DNA of 64,000 nt from Deinococcus sp. JMULE3 (lineage in GTDB: Bacteria > Deinococcota > Deinococci > Deinococcales > Deinococcaceae): positions 1 through 64,000 of the forward strand of contig NZ_SGWE01000002.1 in the NCBI RefSeq assembly GCF_013337115.1, given 5' to 3'. Within the stretch, counting starts at the first letter, position 1. Each line of letters begins with the position of its first letter. Of this stretch, positions 22,599 to 30,160 are shown in pieces. A program made the translations under genes and the position numbers. Under the pieces are notes generated by a model. The model was not told where the DNA came from. It did not search any database and saw nothing but the letters and a program-made list of their open reading frames with translations.

Positions 22599-22991
22599 CC
22601 TCATGCCCACCGACTGGTTCGATCGCGGTAGCAGGTTGAGCTGGGCGGTAGACATCTTCCTGGTACGCCGATGACTCCCGCGATACATCGTACGAATGCT
22701 CCCCTCTGAGACGTCTGAAGCGGAATGATGCAGAGGTCGTCGTGTGCCGCACGACTCCCTTCATCTCAGCTGTGAGCGGTGGGCTGATGCGGGCATACGC
22801 ATCGAACAAGGAAGGCATGCTTGGTACTGCATGCGGGACTGAGTGCGACCTAGACGCGCCCAGGAATTGAGACTGTAGCGATGAGTGGCCTGCTTGTCCT
22901 CCGGGCTGACTCCCCGTGGCTCAATGGGATGCAGCAGATCAACTCGGGCTTCTGCCAAACCGATACCAGCAGTGCGCGCGAACTGCGAGTC
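22599..22991. other. Gene-free stretch between repeat array and HTH gene
   Basis: Short open frames occur on both strands but none has a ribosome binding site, promoter box or recognisable domain. I see nothing I can support here apart from the promoter at its right end. Confidence 0.4.
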
Positions 22992-23014
22992 GTCACCCCC
23001 AGGACATCTACGGT
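22992..23014 (+). promoter_or_regulatory. GTCACCCC leaderless promoter of the HTH gene
   Basis: GTCACCCC (22992-22999), nine bases, TACGGT (23009-23014), six bases, ATG 23021. This is the member with the best -10 match. Confidence 0.7.
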
Positions 23015-23020
23015 AGTCAT

Positions 23021-23509
23021 ATGACAAATCTTGAACTGGACCGTCAACCTGATTACGCCACCGTCAATGAACTGGCCGACCGCCTTGGGCTCGGCCGCCG
23101 GAGTGCCCTGAATGTGATGAATACCTGCGCCGCGCACCTGGGCATTCCCATCTACACGGCCGAACGCAATCAGCTGCAAATCAAGCGTGCGGACTTCGAT
23201 CAAGTCGTTGAACTTGCCAACCTTCTCCGCAGTGTTGGCCTCAGTGTGCATCAGGTTGAAGCCATTCGGGCCTGCAGCAATCCTCTGCTCTGGACTTTGC
23301 TTGCTCGGCCAGTTCCTTCGTCCCCTACCGATCCTTACGATCCGATCACACGCATTGAGGCTAGCCTGACAGACTTTCTCCAGAAGCAGGAGGCCGTCAT
23401 GAAGCAGCAGCTTGACCTCCTTCATCACGTCGTCAGTTTGCTCCCAGCTGCTCCAGCACCGACACCTACCCCGGTTCCCGCTGCTGTTCGCCGTGAGCCG
23501 CGCGAGTGA
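23021..23509 (+). CDS. HTH DNA-binding protein, 162 aa
   Basis: An N-terminal helix-turn-helix (YATVNELADRLGLGRRSALNV, then CAAHLGIPIY) resembles excisionase/MerR-type readers. A second helical part (FDQVVELANLLRSVGLSVHQ) and a long helix (DFLQKQEAVMKQQLDLLHHV) that could dimerise follow, then a Pro-rich tail. ATG 23021 is set by a leaderless promoter. Its stop overlaps the GTG of the following (IS-split) membrane protein gene. Because its own promoter carries the GTCACCCC box, it is a candidate autoregulator of that regulon. Confidence 0.7.
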   Translation: MTNLELDRQPDYATVNELADRLGLGRRSALNVMNTCAAHLGIPIYTAERNQLQIKRADFDQVVELANLLRSVGLSVHQVEAIRACSNPLLWTLLARPVPSSPTDPYDPITRIEASLTDFLQKQEAVMKQQLDLLHHVVSLLPAAPAPTPTPVPAAVRREPRE

Positions 23510-23598
23510 CCGGACAGGCCGGTCCTCGCCGCCGCTGGACACGCCCGGCCCTCGTGCTGATCTTCGTCACGTTCCCACTCTGGAGTGCTTCATTCTGG

Positions 23599-23611
23599 CA
23601 AGAGTTTCCAC
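23599..23611 (+). repeat. IS left inverted repeat
   Basis: CAAGAGTTTCCAC, 13 bp, directly preceded by TTCTGG. Confidence 0.85.
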
Positions 23612-23697
23612 GCGAGAGAGAACAGCGACCAGAACGAAGGCCCAAGAGGCAGGGGCTTGAAATTCCCCGGTCTCATGGGCCTTGATGCGAAGTGACT

Positions 23698-24744
23698 ATG
23701 CCTCGCATCCCTAGCCTACCGCACAGCATCATCACCGCCCAGCTGAACCGGGTCACCAGCCTCAGTGGCCTCGTCCCCTACAGCACCCTGCGGAAAAGTG
23801 CCATCTCCAAAGAGATGGCACGGGACTCCTTCGCATCGACAGAAGACCTCCAGCGTCGAGCCAGGAACGCGCCTTCCGGCGCGTTCCTGGCCATCGATTT
23901 CGTCATGGTGCCCCACGCCGGACGGACGATGGAAGGCGTGAACTACCACTACAGCGGTCAGGCTCAGACCCGTCTGGGCCATCAGTTCACCTCCGCGGCC
24001 CTGGTCAGGTTCGGTGAAGATCCAGTTCCGTTGCTCGAGCGCTTCAAGGTTTCCCAGCCCCTTGAGACGACCTGTTACCCGTACCGCACCGCCACGCAGG
24101 AAATGATCCACGTCGTTCAGGATTGCCTCGCGGCGGGCGTCCCCATGGCGGGTCTGCTGCTGGATGGAGAGTTCGGGCGGGACGCGGCCGTGACCTTCAG
24201 TCGCGAGCATCAGATTCCGGTCTTGATCCGTGCCAAAGCCAATATGACCGTGCAGTTCGAGGGTGAGTCCCTCACCCTCGGTGCGCTGAGCCGGCAGTTC
24301 CCTCCGGAACGCTGTCACCTGTACGCGGAGTTCGGGTGGCGCGTCCGTCGATTGCCGGTTGCCCGTGAGGTCGGTGGGTTCGATGTCCTGATCGTGTGGC
24401 GCAAGGTGCACGGGGAGTGGACACGGTTTTTCCTGTTCAGCACGTTTGGTGGTGACGTCACGGTTCGCTCACTGCTGCGGGCCTGGAAGGCCCGCTGGGG
24501 AATCGAGGTGATCCACCGGTTCTTCAAGCAGAATCTGGGGCTGGGACGCTGTCATTGCCGGACGCTCCAGGCGCAGGAGAACTGGGTGTGGTGCGTGGTG
24601 GAAGCCTTTCACGCAGTGCTACGGGTGCGTCGGGAAGGACCGGGCATGACGTGGCGAGCCGCACAACGGCAGGCAGCTCAGAATGCCGAACAGTACGTCC
24701 TGACCGGCCTTGAGCAGGACGGACCCCTGCTTGACGCCGCGTGA
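23698..24744 (+). CDS. DDE transposase of the IS4 group, 348 aa
   Basis: Catalytic residues lie in FLAIDFVM (first Asp), LLLDGEFGR (second Asp) and ARWGIEVIHRFFKQ (Glu), the last matching the Y/W-x2-R-x3-E-x6-K style signature of IS4-type enzymes. Length is typical. ATG 23698 (MPRIPSLPHS) is used; a GTG two codons earlier is possible. The reading frame is intact, so the element may be active. Confidence 0.85.
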   Translation: MPRIPSLPHSIITAQLNRVTSLSGLVPYSTLRKSAISKEMARDSFASTEDLQRRARNAPSGAFLAIDFVMVPHAGRTMEGVNYHYSGQAQTRLGHQFTSAALVRFGEDPVPLLERFKVSQPLETTCYPYRTATQEMIHVVQDCLAAGVPMAGLLLDGEFGRDAAVTFSREHQIPVLIRAKANMTVQFEGESLTLGALSRQFPPERCHLYAEFGWRVRRLPVAREVGGFDVLIVWRKVHGEWTRFFLFSTFGGDVTVRSLLRAWKARWGIEVIHRFFKQNLGLGRCHCRTLQAQENWVWCVVEAFHAVLRVRREGPGMTWRAAQRQAAQNAEQYVLTGLEQDGPLLDAA

Positions 24745-24762
24745 CACGACATCAGCAGGGAA

Positions 24763-24775
24763 GTGGAAACTCTTG
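24763..24775 (+). repeat. IS right inverted repeat
   Basis: GTGGAAACTCTTG, exact complement of the left end, directly followed by TTCTGG. Confidence 0.85.
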
Positions 24776-25307
24776 TTCTGGCGAACTACCACCCGCGCCA
24801 TGGACGCCCGGAACGAGCGTGAGGCCTGCCTCGCCTTCATTCACGCCCGCCCCGGCTGGACTACCGCCACTGACCTCGAGCGGCGTCTCGACGATCTCCA
24901 ACTCACCGCAGATGCAGAGTTCAGTCAGGACCTCCAGGTCGCTCAGGCACAGCTCGCGGCGCATGCTGCACCGGCCGGACACATACGTCTGTACGGCCTC
25001 CCGGCTCACGCGACCCAACACTGGTGGTTCGGTCGGGCACAGCTTCCCGGCCGGGCCTTCACGCTGCGGGCGCCGGACTTCCAGCGCGTGCCGGGCCTGA
25101 GTGTTCTCGTGCTGGATCTGCCGTGGAAGGGCGGTGTGTTCCTGCCGGTGGAACTGATGACCCCCTGCGGGACGTACCACCAGACCGTCACGTTGCTCCT
25201 CCGGACAGACGATGTGGGCAGTGTGCGGATCAGGACGCAGAAGGGCCGCGTGCAGGTCAGCGAGCAGGTGATTCCCGTCACCCGTCCGTGATGGGCCCCG
25301 CACAAGA

Positions 25308-25337
25308 GAGGGGGGGAAGCCAGTGCTTCCCCCCCTC
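25308..25337. terminator. Bidirectional terminator between convergent genes
   Basis: GAGGGGGGGAAGC, CAGT, GCTTCCCCCCCTC: a 13-bp perfect stem between the split plus-strand gene and the minus-strand ATPase gene. Confidence 0.75.
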
Positions 25338-25352
25338 TTCCTGCTCTTCCTG

Positions 25353-26375
25353 TCACCCGGTCAAGGCCTGTTCGCGGTGCCCCCAGCGACTGCCCTGCGC
25401 CACGCTCACCTGCACTCCGGGCGGTAACCGGTCGTGGGCTACCTCGTCAAAACATTCCTCCAGATTCTCGAAGATGACGTACTCCCCGCGGCCGCGCACG
25501 AGGATGCCGAGGGACGCGACGGGCGGCCCAGTGATGCCGTCCTCGTTGCGTTGAATGAGCGGCCAGAGGGTCCGCTCGTCCTTCTCCTGGTACGCACTCC
25601 GGAGACTGCCAGCGTGCCAGGTCATGACCGCGCGCGCACCCCGAGACCGGGCGTATGCAATCGCGCGGGCGTCCCCCGGGCTGCTGACCTCGTCCACCAC
25701 CATCCACCGCGGCTGGAAGTTCTTCACCGTCTGATTGAGCTTCTCGAACTGCAAGGTCGGGTCCCCGATCGGCACGCGACTCACCCAGTCCGTGATCGGG
25801 TGAGGCTGAAAGCCGTCCCCCAGAATCTCGTTCGAGGAGTCGTTCACGAACAGTCGCCCGGCCAGCCGCTCGCCCAGAATCCGGATGCAATCTCGCAGCA
25901 GCGCCGTCTTCCCACTCCCGGGAAGTCCCATGATCACCAAGCCATCCTGCGCGACCGACAGCCACTCCCGGAGCGGCTCAGCCAGACCCACGAAGGCCTT
26001 CGCCACGCGGACGGTGACGAGGCTCGTGTGCCCCATCGTGTCCAGTCGACCGAAGCGGTGCAGGGTGCCCTCCAGCCCCAGGCGTCCGTCCGCGCGCCAC
26101 TGCCCCACGGAGTCCAGCACCTTCATGTCATCCAGGGTCAGTTCAATCGGATAGATGACGTGCGCGTGCTGGTACAGAACCTCCACGGGCCCGAACGCCT
26201 GCATGCGAATCTCCTCGACCTCCCGAATGCGGGACTCGACGAGCACCTGCACCCGGCCGGGCAACATGCGCAGCAGATGATCGAATTCACTCGCCGTGCT
26301 GACGTCGAACACCGGTTGTGGGGGCAGCGTGACCCGCCGCGTCACGCGGGCGATGCCTGGGATATCCGCGTGCAT
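25353..26375 (-). CDS. SpoIIIAA/VirB11-like secretion ATPase, 340 aa
   Basis: Walker A GLPGSGKTALLRD lies near residue 152, then FVNDSSNEILGDG and MVVDEVSSPGDARAI (Walker B), and a VMTWHAGS segment. The NDSSNEI.GDG pattern is closer to SpoIIIAA than to classic VirB11, but both belong to the secretion ATPase superfamily. No other VirB11 candidate is in the cluster, so it probably energises the plasmid's secretion system. ATG 26375 lies 2 bp after the upstream stop; longer frames are shadows. Confidence 0.72.
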   Translation of the reverse strand: MHADIPGIARVTRRVTLPPQPVFDVSTASEFDHLLRMLPGRVQVLVESRIREVEEIRMQAFGPVEVLYQHAHVIYPIELTLDDMKVLDSVGQWRADGRLGLEGTLHRFGRLDTMGHTSLVTVRVAKAFVGLAEPLREWLSVAQDGLVIMGLPGSGKTALLRDCIRILGERLAGRLFVNDSSNEILGDGFQPHPITDWVSRVPIGDPTLQFEKLNQTVKNFQPRWMVVDEVSSPGDARAIAYARSRGARAVMTWHAGSLRSAYQEKDERTLWPLIQRNEDGITGPPVASLGILVRGRGEYVIFENLEECFDEVAHDRLPPGVQVSVAQGSRWGHREQALTG

Positions 26376-26377
26376 GA

Positions 26378-26773
26378 TCAGGCCTCGCCGATCGTGACGG
26401 TGCCCCGTTTGAGCTGTGAGCTGGACCGGGCCGTGAGGGTGAGCGCCACGATGCCGAGGCCGAGCATGCAGCCGGTCATGCCGGCGGCGAACCACCAGAC
26501 GCCCCAGATCACGGCGGCGATCAGGAGGAGGAGTTCGTAGCGGAAGGGGAGTGCGCTGAGTAGTCGGTCCATGATGGTTTCGTCCTCTGTGCCCCGTTTG
26601 TACTGGCTGAGATTGCGGGCATGCAGGAGCACGAGCATGACCGAGAAAGCGCCGACGAACCCTGGCAGGCCCGCGAACATGGGCCAGAACAGCAGGCCGA
26701 TGAGCGTGACCCCGAGGAGGAGTTCGTAGCGGTACGTGATCCGTTGAAGCAGACGGTCGATGGTTGGTTCCAT
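26378..26773 (-). CDS. Internally duplicated four-helix membrane protein, 131 aa
   Basis: Two homologous halves: TIDRLLQRITYRYELLLG... followed by QYKRGT, and IMDRLLSALPFRYELLLL... followed by QLKRGT. Each half has two transmembrane segments, so four in total. ATG 26773 follows a GTCACCCC promoter with seven-base spacing. It lies between the ATPase and the PLD-like protein and may be an accessory membrane part of the secretion channel. Confidence 0.65.
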   Translation of the reverse strand: MEPTIDRLLQRITYRYELLLGVTLIGLLFWPMFAGLPGFVGAFSVMLVLLHARNLSQYKRGTEDETIMDRLLSALPFRYELLLLIAAVIWGVWWFAAGMTGCMLGLGIVALTLTARSSSQLKRGTVTIGEA

Positions 26774-26778
26774 ACCCC

Positions 26779-27285
26779 TCACCGTGCAGGACGTGGGGGT
26801 GACTGGCGTCCGGCGTTGTCGTACCGGAGTTTCAGCAGATCCACTCGCGGGGTAGGACCAGTCGCTGTGACCTGCGTCGCCCAGAGGTTCAACCGGGAGA
26901 GCGTGCCGGCATCCCTGGTGATCGCCACCGGTGCCGTGAGGTCGGCATCCAGTGCGGCACCCGAAGCCAGCCACGCCCCGTCCACGAGGATCCAGGGTGT
27001 CGTGATCGCCCCGGGGTAGAGGTACGTGTTGATGCCGCTGGGCCCGTGCGAGACGTTCAGCAGGTACCCGCCGCGCTTCACGGTGGCCCGCTCAGTAATG
27101 AGGAACACGCGGGTGCCTCGGGCGGCCGTCACCTTCAGTGCAGCAGCGACGGCCTCGTTCATGACACGGGGGAGAACGGCGATCACCTCCCGTCGGGCAC
27201 CCTGAATGGACTTGGCCACATCGGCAGTGCTCTGCGCCTCCACGGAGGACGCGCAGAGCAGCAAGAGACAGAAAATTCGGCGCAT
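26779..27285 (-). CDS. Exported degenerate phospholipase D-like protein, 168 aa
   Basis: A signal peptide (MRRIFCLLLLCASSVEAQS) is followed by a half PLD fold: VMNEAVAAALKVTAARGTRVFLIT, then PWILVDGAWLASGAALD, which aligns with the HKD region but lacks the His and Lys. It is therefore probably not catalytic. PLD-type proteins are common near conjugation genes. Its promoter is a GTCACCCC leaderless box. Confidence 0.55.
   Translation of the reverse strand: MRRIFCLLLLCASSVEAQSTADVAKSIQGARREVIAVLPRVMNEAVAAALKVTAARGTRVFLITERATVKRGGYLLNVSHGPSGINTYLYPGAITTPWILVDGAWLASGAALDADLTAPVAITRDAGTLSRLNLWATQVTATGPTPRVDLLKLRYDNAGRQSPPRPAR
26781..26803 (-). promoter_or_regulatory. GTCACCCC promoter of the duplicated membrane protein gene
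   Basis: GTCACCCC (26796-26803), nine bases, CACGGT (26781-26786), seven bases, ATG 26773. It lies inside the 3' end of the PLD-like gene. Confidence 0.6.
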
Positions 27286-27291
27286 GTCGCG

Positions 27292-27314
27292 AGCGTGACA
27301 TGCGCCGGGGTGAC
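27292..27314 (-). promoter_or_regulatory. GTCACCCC promoter of the PLD-like gene
   Basis: GTCACCCC (27307-27314), nine bases, CACGCT (27292-27297), six bases, ATG 27285. Confidence 0.7.
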
Positions 27315-27324
27315 GACTTGACCG

Positions 27325-29997
27325 TCAGGGCGAGCTGGGTGGCCCCCCCACGACACTGTTCACGAGGTCCGCCTTCGATTGCCGCTTTTGCTCCTTCCGG
27401 GACAGCTTGCCCTCCCCAGTCGGTTCGGCTTCTGCGGCCCGCGCCTGACGGACGGCGGCTGCCGTCGCAGCGAGTGACTGGACGGGGATCTGGTTGTGAT
27501 CCCGACTGCCAATCCGCTTCTGCGGGAACCGGAGGACGCCCTCACCCCTGAAGATCTCCCGGGTGCGGGTCATAGTGCACAGCAGGGTCCCGTCGATCAC
27601 CTGAGCGGCAAGCTCGGTCGGCGTGGTGGGGGGGTCGGTACTCGCGCACTGGGCTTCATACGCCGCACGCTCGGGCGTGCCGCTGATGCTCAGGGCGTTA
27701 TCCCGGAGCCACCGGTAGACGGCGTAGGCGTCCGGATAGTCCGCCAGATCGGCTTTCAGGTCCTCGGGGAGGGCCGCCTGTGCCTTCTTGGTCAGGCGGG
27801 CGTGCGAGGTGGTCCGGGTGCGCTCGAGGAGTCCGCCGATCACCAATCGCGTGACGGCATTCTTGCCGTTGACGGTATCCGCATCATCATCCAGACGCAC
27901 CGTCACCACCCGCTCCGGCAGTTGCAACTCAATCTCGATCAGTTCAGTCATGCACGCCCGCAGCCACTGCACCACCTCCGCGTCCGGCAGGTTGGCACCA
28001 CTCCCCGTCGCGCCCTGGGCGGGAGCGGGCTGCGGTGCCGCCGACGCGGGGACGGGGCGTGAGGGCGTGCCCCGATGGTCCTGAGCCGGTACGCTCGTTG
28101 CGCCTGCGAGTGCACCGTCCTGGATGATCCGGGCCGTGTACGCCACCAGGCCGCCCGGGCAACGCGCGATGGTCTCCTGGTAGAACCCGTGAAGCAGGTT
28201 GGGCTTCGACCCTGGCTTGATGCCACTTCCCTCCACGGTCGCCATGGTCATGGGCGCGAGCTGCGTCCTGATCGGCTGGTGACCATTCACGCGGACCACC
28301 GCTTCGCCCAGCGTGAATTGAGAGAACTCCTCATAGGAGAGCAGGTCTCGCTCGACGAGCTTGGCGGACACGGCATTGCTGCCCTCGTGCTCCAGCACGC
28401 GGATGGAGCGGCTACCCGTCACCCCGACTTCCGTGGCGGTCGTCTTGCCGATCAGGTCCCGGATCTTCTTCGCGTCATCCCCATTGATGCCGCGCGGGAA
28501 CACGATCACGCGGGCCACCACGTTCGTCGTGATGGCCTTCCAGTACGCCTCCCCGTATACCAGTTGGCCCTGCGCGTCGTTCTGAATCCCAAGGTGGTGG
28601 GAGATGTTGTACGAGCGCAGCGTCCCCAGGGACCGCATCATGTAGTTGATCTTCCCGATGCTGGGCAGCTCGTCCATCATGTACGCCAGGTGCACCCTGA
28701 GGCGGCCGCCCTGCTCCGCCGCTACACGCATGGCCGCTGCATCCAGCAGGCGTTTGTAGAGTCGGAAGAGCACCTCGCCTGAGCCGTCCATCATGTTCTT
28801 CTGGTTGATGCCCACCATCACCAAGGAGGGCTGACGGAAGCATTCCTCCAGTTGCGTGGTCTCGGTCGGAAGGCCACTCGTGGCCCGGACGACGTCTTGA
28901 TTGAAGAACACCTTGAGGGCACTGATGATGCCGTTCTTGGTCTCGGCGAAGTTGCTCTCGCCCGCGTCCCGGTACCCGGTGAGGATCGCTTTCGCCTGCT
29001 CGTCCCTGGCCGTCTCGACCCATTCCATGAGGCGGTCGTCGGGCAGCATGGCGTGTTCCAGGACGTGACCCATGTGGGCCCGGTCGCCCATCTCCGTGCG
29101 GAGGAGCCACATCAGCGCGGCGATCATGAAGCGCTTCTTGTCGTTGTAGTGCTTCCCACGCTCCTCCATGAACTCTGGAGGTGGGAACACGGCGTCCGCC
29201 ACCTCCAGCGCGTCCGAGAAGGAGAAGACGCCCGCGATCAGATTCACGCGCGCCCCATACGGCTCATACGGCGCGAGCAGCACCGTGCGCCGCTTCCGCG
29301 CGTGCCAGTACCCGATCGTCTCGTAGAACCCGCTGTCCTTCTGCGGCCACTTCACGTCGAACACCACGCACGTGATGCCCAGGTGCGCGCCCAGGAAGAT
29401 GTTCGGCTGGAAGAACGACGTCGTCTTCCCGCTCCGGATGCCGCCCCACACCAGGGTGTTCTGGCACCAGTCCTCCAGCGGGATGTACATGGGCGGCAGG
29501 TCCTTGGAATCGAACGTGCCGCCCACCTCGCCGCTCTTGAGGTACCCGAGGAATCCGATGAACGGGTCGTTCGTGGAATCACTCCCGAACATGTACCGCT
29601 TCAGGGCCGCCTTGTTTTCCCAACGGGCAAGCCCTGGATCCTTCTGCGGGACCGCCTTGCGACTGGGGAAGAATTTCATCGTGAGGGGAATGGCGATGAC
29701 GGGCAGCAGGAGGGCCAGCCAGTACCAGGCCATGCCCGCGGAGAACTGCGCGCTGAGCCAGGGGCCACACTTCTCGTCAGTTCCACAGGCGATCAGCAGG
29801 GCGGCCATGGCGTCCTCCTTCAACTGGCGGGCCTGCGCAAGGCCAGTGTGCTGGAAGATCAAGGCGGCCGACCGTTGACCGACGTCCAGGGCCTGCATGA
29901 GCAGGACGCCCACGGCGAGCATGGTGCTGCTCATGGCCGCAACGGCGACGGGACTCGGCGGGTTCGCCTGCGGCCGCTCCGGTTGAGAGGGCGTCAC
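27325..29997 (-). CDS. virD4: VirD4/TraG-type coupling protein, 890 aa
   Basis: Two N-terminal membrane segments (MLAVGVLLMQAL, then WYWLALLLPVIAIPL) precede Walker A GGIRSGKTTS near residue 189 and a YMMDELPSIGKI Walker B-like motif. A C-terminal ~250-residue extension is wHTH-like and charged. It should deliver relaxosome or effector substrates to the secretion channel. GTG 29997 has GGAG six bases upstream and overlaps the stop of a 54-codon ORF; ATG 29887-29938 starts are alternatives. The much longer frame to 30873 is a shadow of the VirB6-like tail. Confidence 0.82.
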   Translation of the reverse strand: MTPSQPERPQANPPSPVAVAAMSSTMLAVGVLLMQALDVGQRSAALIFQHTGLAQARQLKEDAMAALLIACGTDEKCGPWLSAQFSAGMAWYWLALLLPVIAIPLTMKFFPSRKAVPQKDPGLARWENKAALKRYMFGSDSTNDPFIGFLGYLKSGEVGGTFDSKDLPPMYIPLEDWCQNTLVWGGIRSGKTTSFFQPNIFLGAHLGITCVVFDVKWPQKDSGFYETIGYWHARKRRTVLLAPYEPYGARVNLIAGVFSFSDALEVADAVFPPPEFMEERGKHYNDKKRFMIAALMWLLRTEMGDRAHMGHVLEHAMLPDDRLMEWVETARDEQAKAILTGYRDAGESNFAETKNGIISALKVFFNQDVVRATSGLPTETTQLEECFRQPSLVMVGINQKNMMDGSGEVLFRLYKRLLDAAAMRVAAEQGGRLRVHLAYMMDELPSIGKINYMMRSLGTLRSYNISHHLGIQNDAQGQLVYGEAYWKAITTNVVARVIVFPRGINGDDAKKIRDLIGKTTATEVGVTGSRSIRVLEHEGSNAVSAKLVERDLLSYEEFSQFTLGEAVVRVNGHQPIRTQLAPMTMATVEGSGIKPGSKPNLLHGFYQETIARCPGGLVAYTARIIQDGALAGATSVPAQDHRGTPSRPVPASAAPQPAPAQGATGSGANLPDAEVVQWLRACMTELIEIELQLPERVVTVRLDDDADTVNGKNAVTRLVIGGLLERTRTTSHARLTKKAQAALPEDLKADLADYPDAYAVYRWLRDNALSISGTPERAAYEAQCASTDPPTTPTELAAQVIDGTLLCTMTRTREIFRGEGVLRFPQKRIGSRDHNQIPVQSLAATAAAVRQARAAEAEPTGEGKLSRKEQKRQSKADLVNSVVGGPPSSP

Positions 29998-30158
29998 GGC
30001 GCGCTCCGGAGACGCCGCCAGATGGCCGGTACCGTCACGCTGACGGGAGGAGTGGGGTGGGTGCTGCAGGGCTGTGCGGGTGACGTGGGGGTGTAGAGCG
30101 GGGAGACGCGAACGGCGCCTCCCCGAACTCTCCACGCCGTTTGATGGGCGTGTGTCAT
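29994..30158 (-). CDS. Small ORF between virB6 and virD4, 54 aa
   Basis: ATG 30158 lies 2 nt after the virB6 stop and its TGA overlaps the virD4 GTG (GTGA). The product is basic and Pro/Thr-rich with no membrane segment. The tight coupling on both sides is the only support; it could be a coupling leader rather than a functional protein. Confidence 0.35.
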   Translation of the reverse strand: MTHAHQTAWRVRGGAVRVSPLYTPTSPAQPCSTHPTPPVSVTVPAIWRRLRSAP

Positions 30159-30160
30159 GT

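Larger units (their letters stand above)
23599..24775 (+). mobile_element. Complete IS4-like insertion sequence, 1177 bp
   Basis: Perfect 13-bp terminal inverted repeats CAAGAGTTTCCAC at 23599-23611 and its complement at 24763-24775. Flanking direct repeats TTCTGG at 23593-23598 and 24776-24781 are the target duplication. One transposase gene fills the interior. Intact ends and duplication indicate a fairly recent insertion. Confidence 0.88.
23506..25291 (+). pseudogene. Membrane-anchored protein gene split by an IS
   Basis: GTG 23506 overlaps the HTH stop (GTGA). Codons 1-31 run to 23598 and encode a basic stretch plus one transmembrane segment (ALVLIFVTFPLW). The frame resumes at 24776 (FWRTTTRAMDARNE) and runs to 25291 without a stop: about 170 residues with DATDLERRL-like helix and beta-rich C-terminus (WKGGVFLPVELMTP). 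Removing the IS and one TTCTGG copy restores one ORF. The downstream part has an in-frame ATG at 24800 and could be made without its anchor. Function unknown; probably an exported domain of the transfer or surface system. Confidence 0.75.

Noticed and set aside
22588..22818. 76-codon minus-strand frame
   Set aside because: No ribosome site, no promoter box and no recognisable domain.
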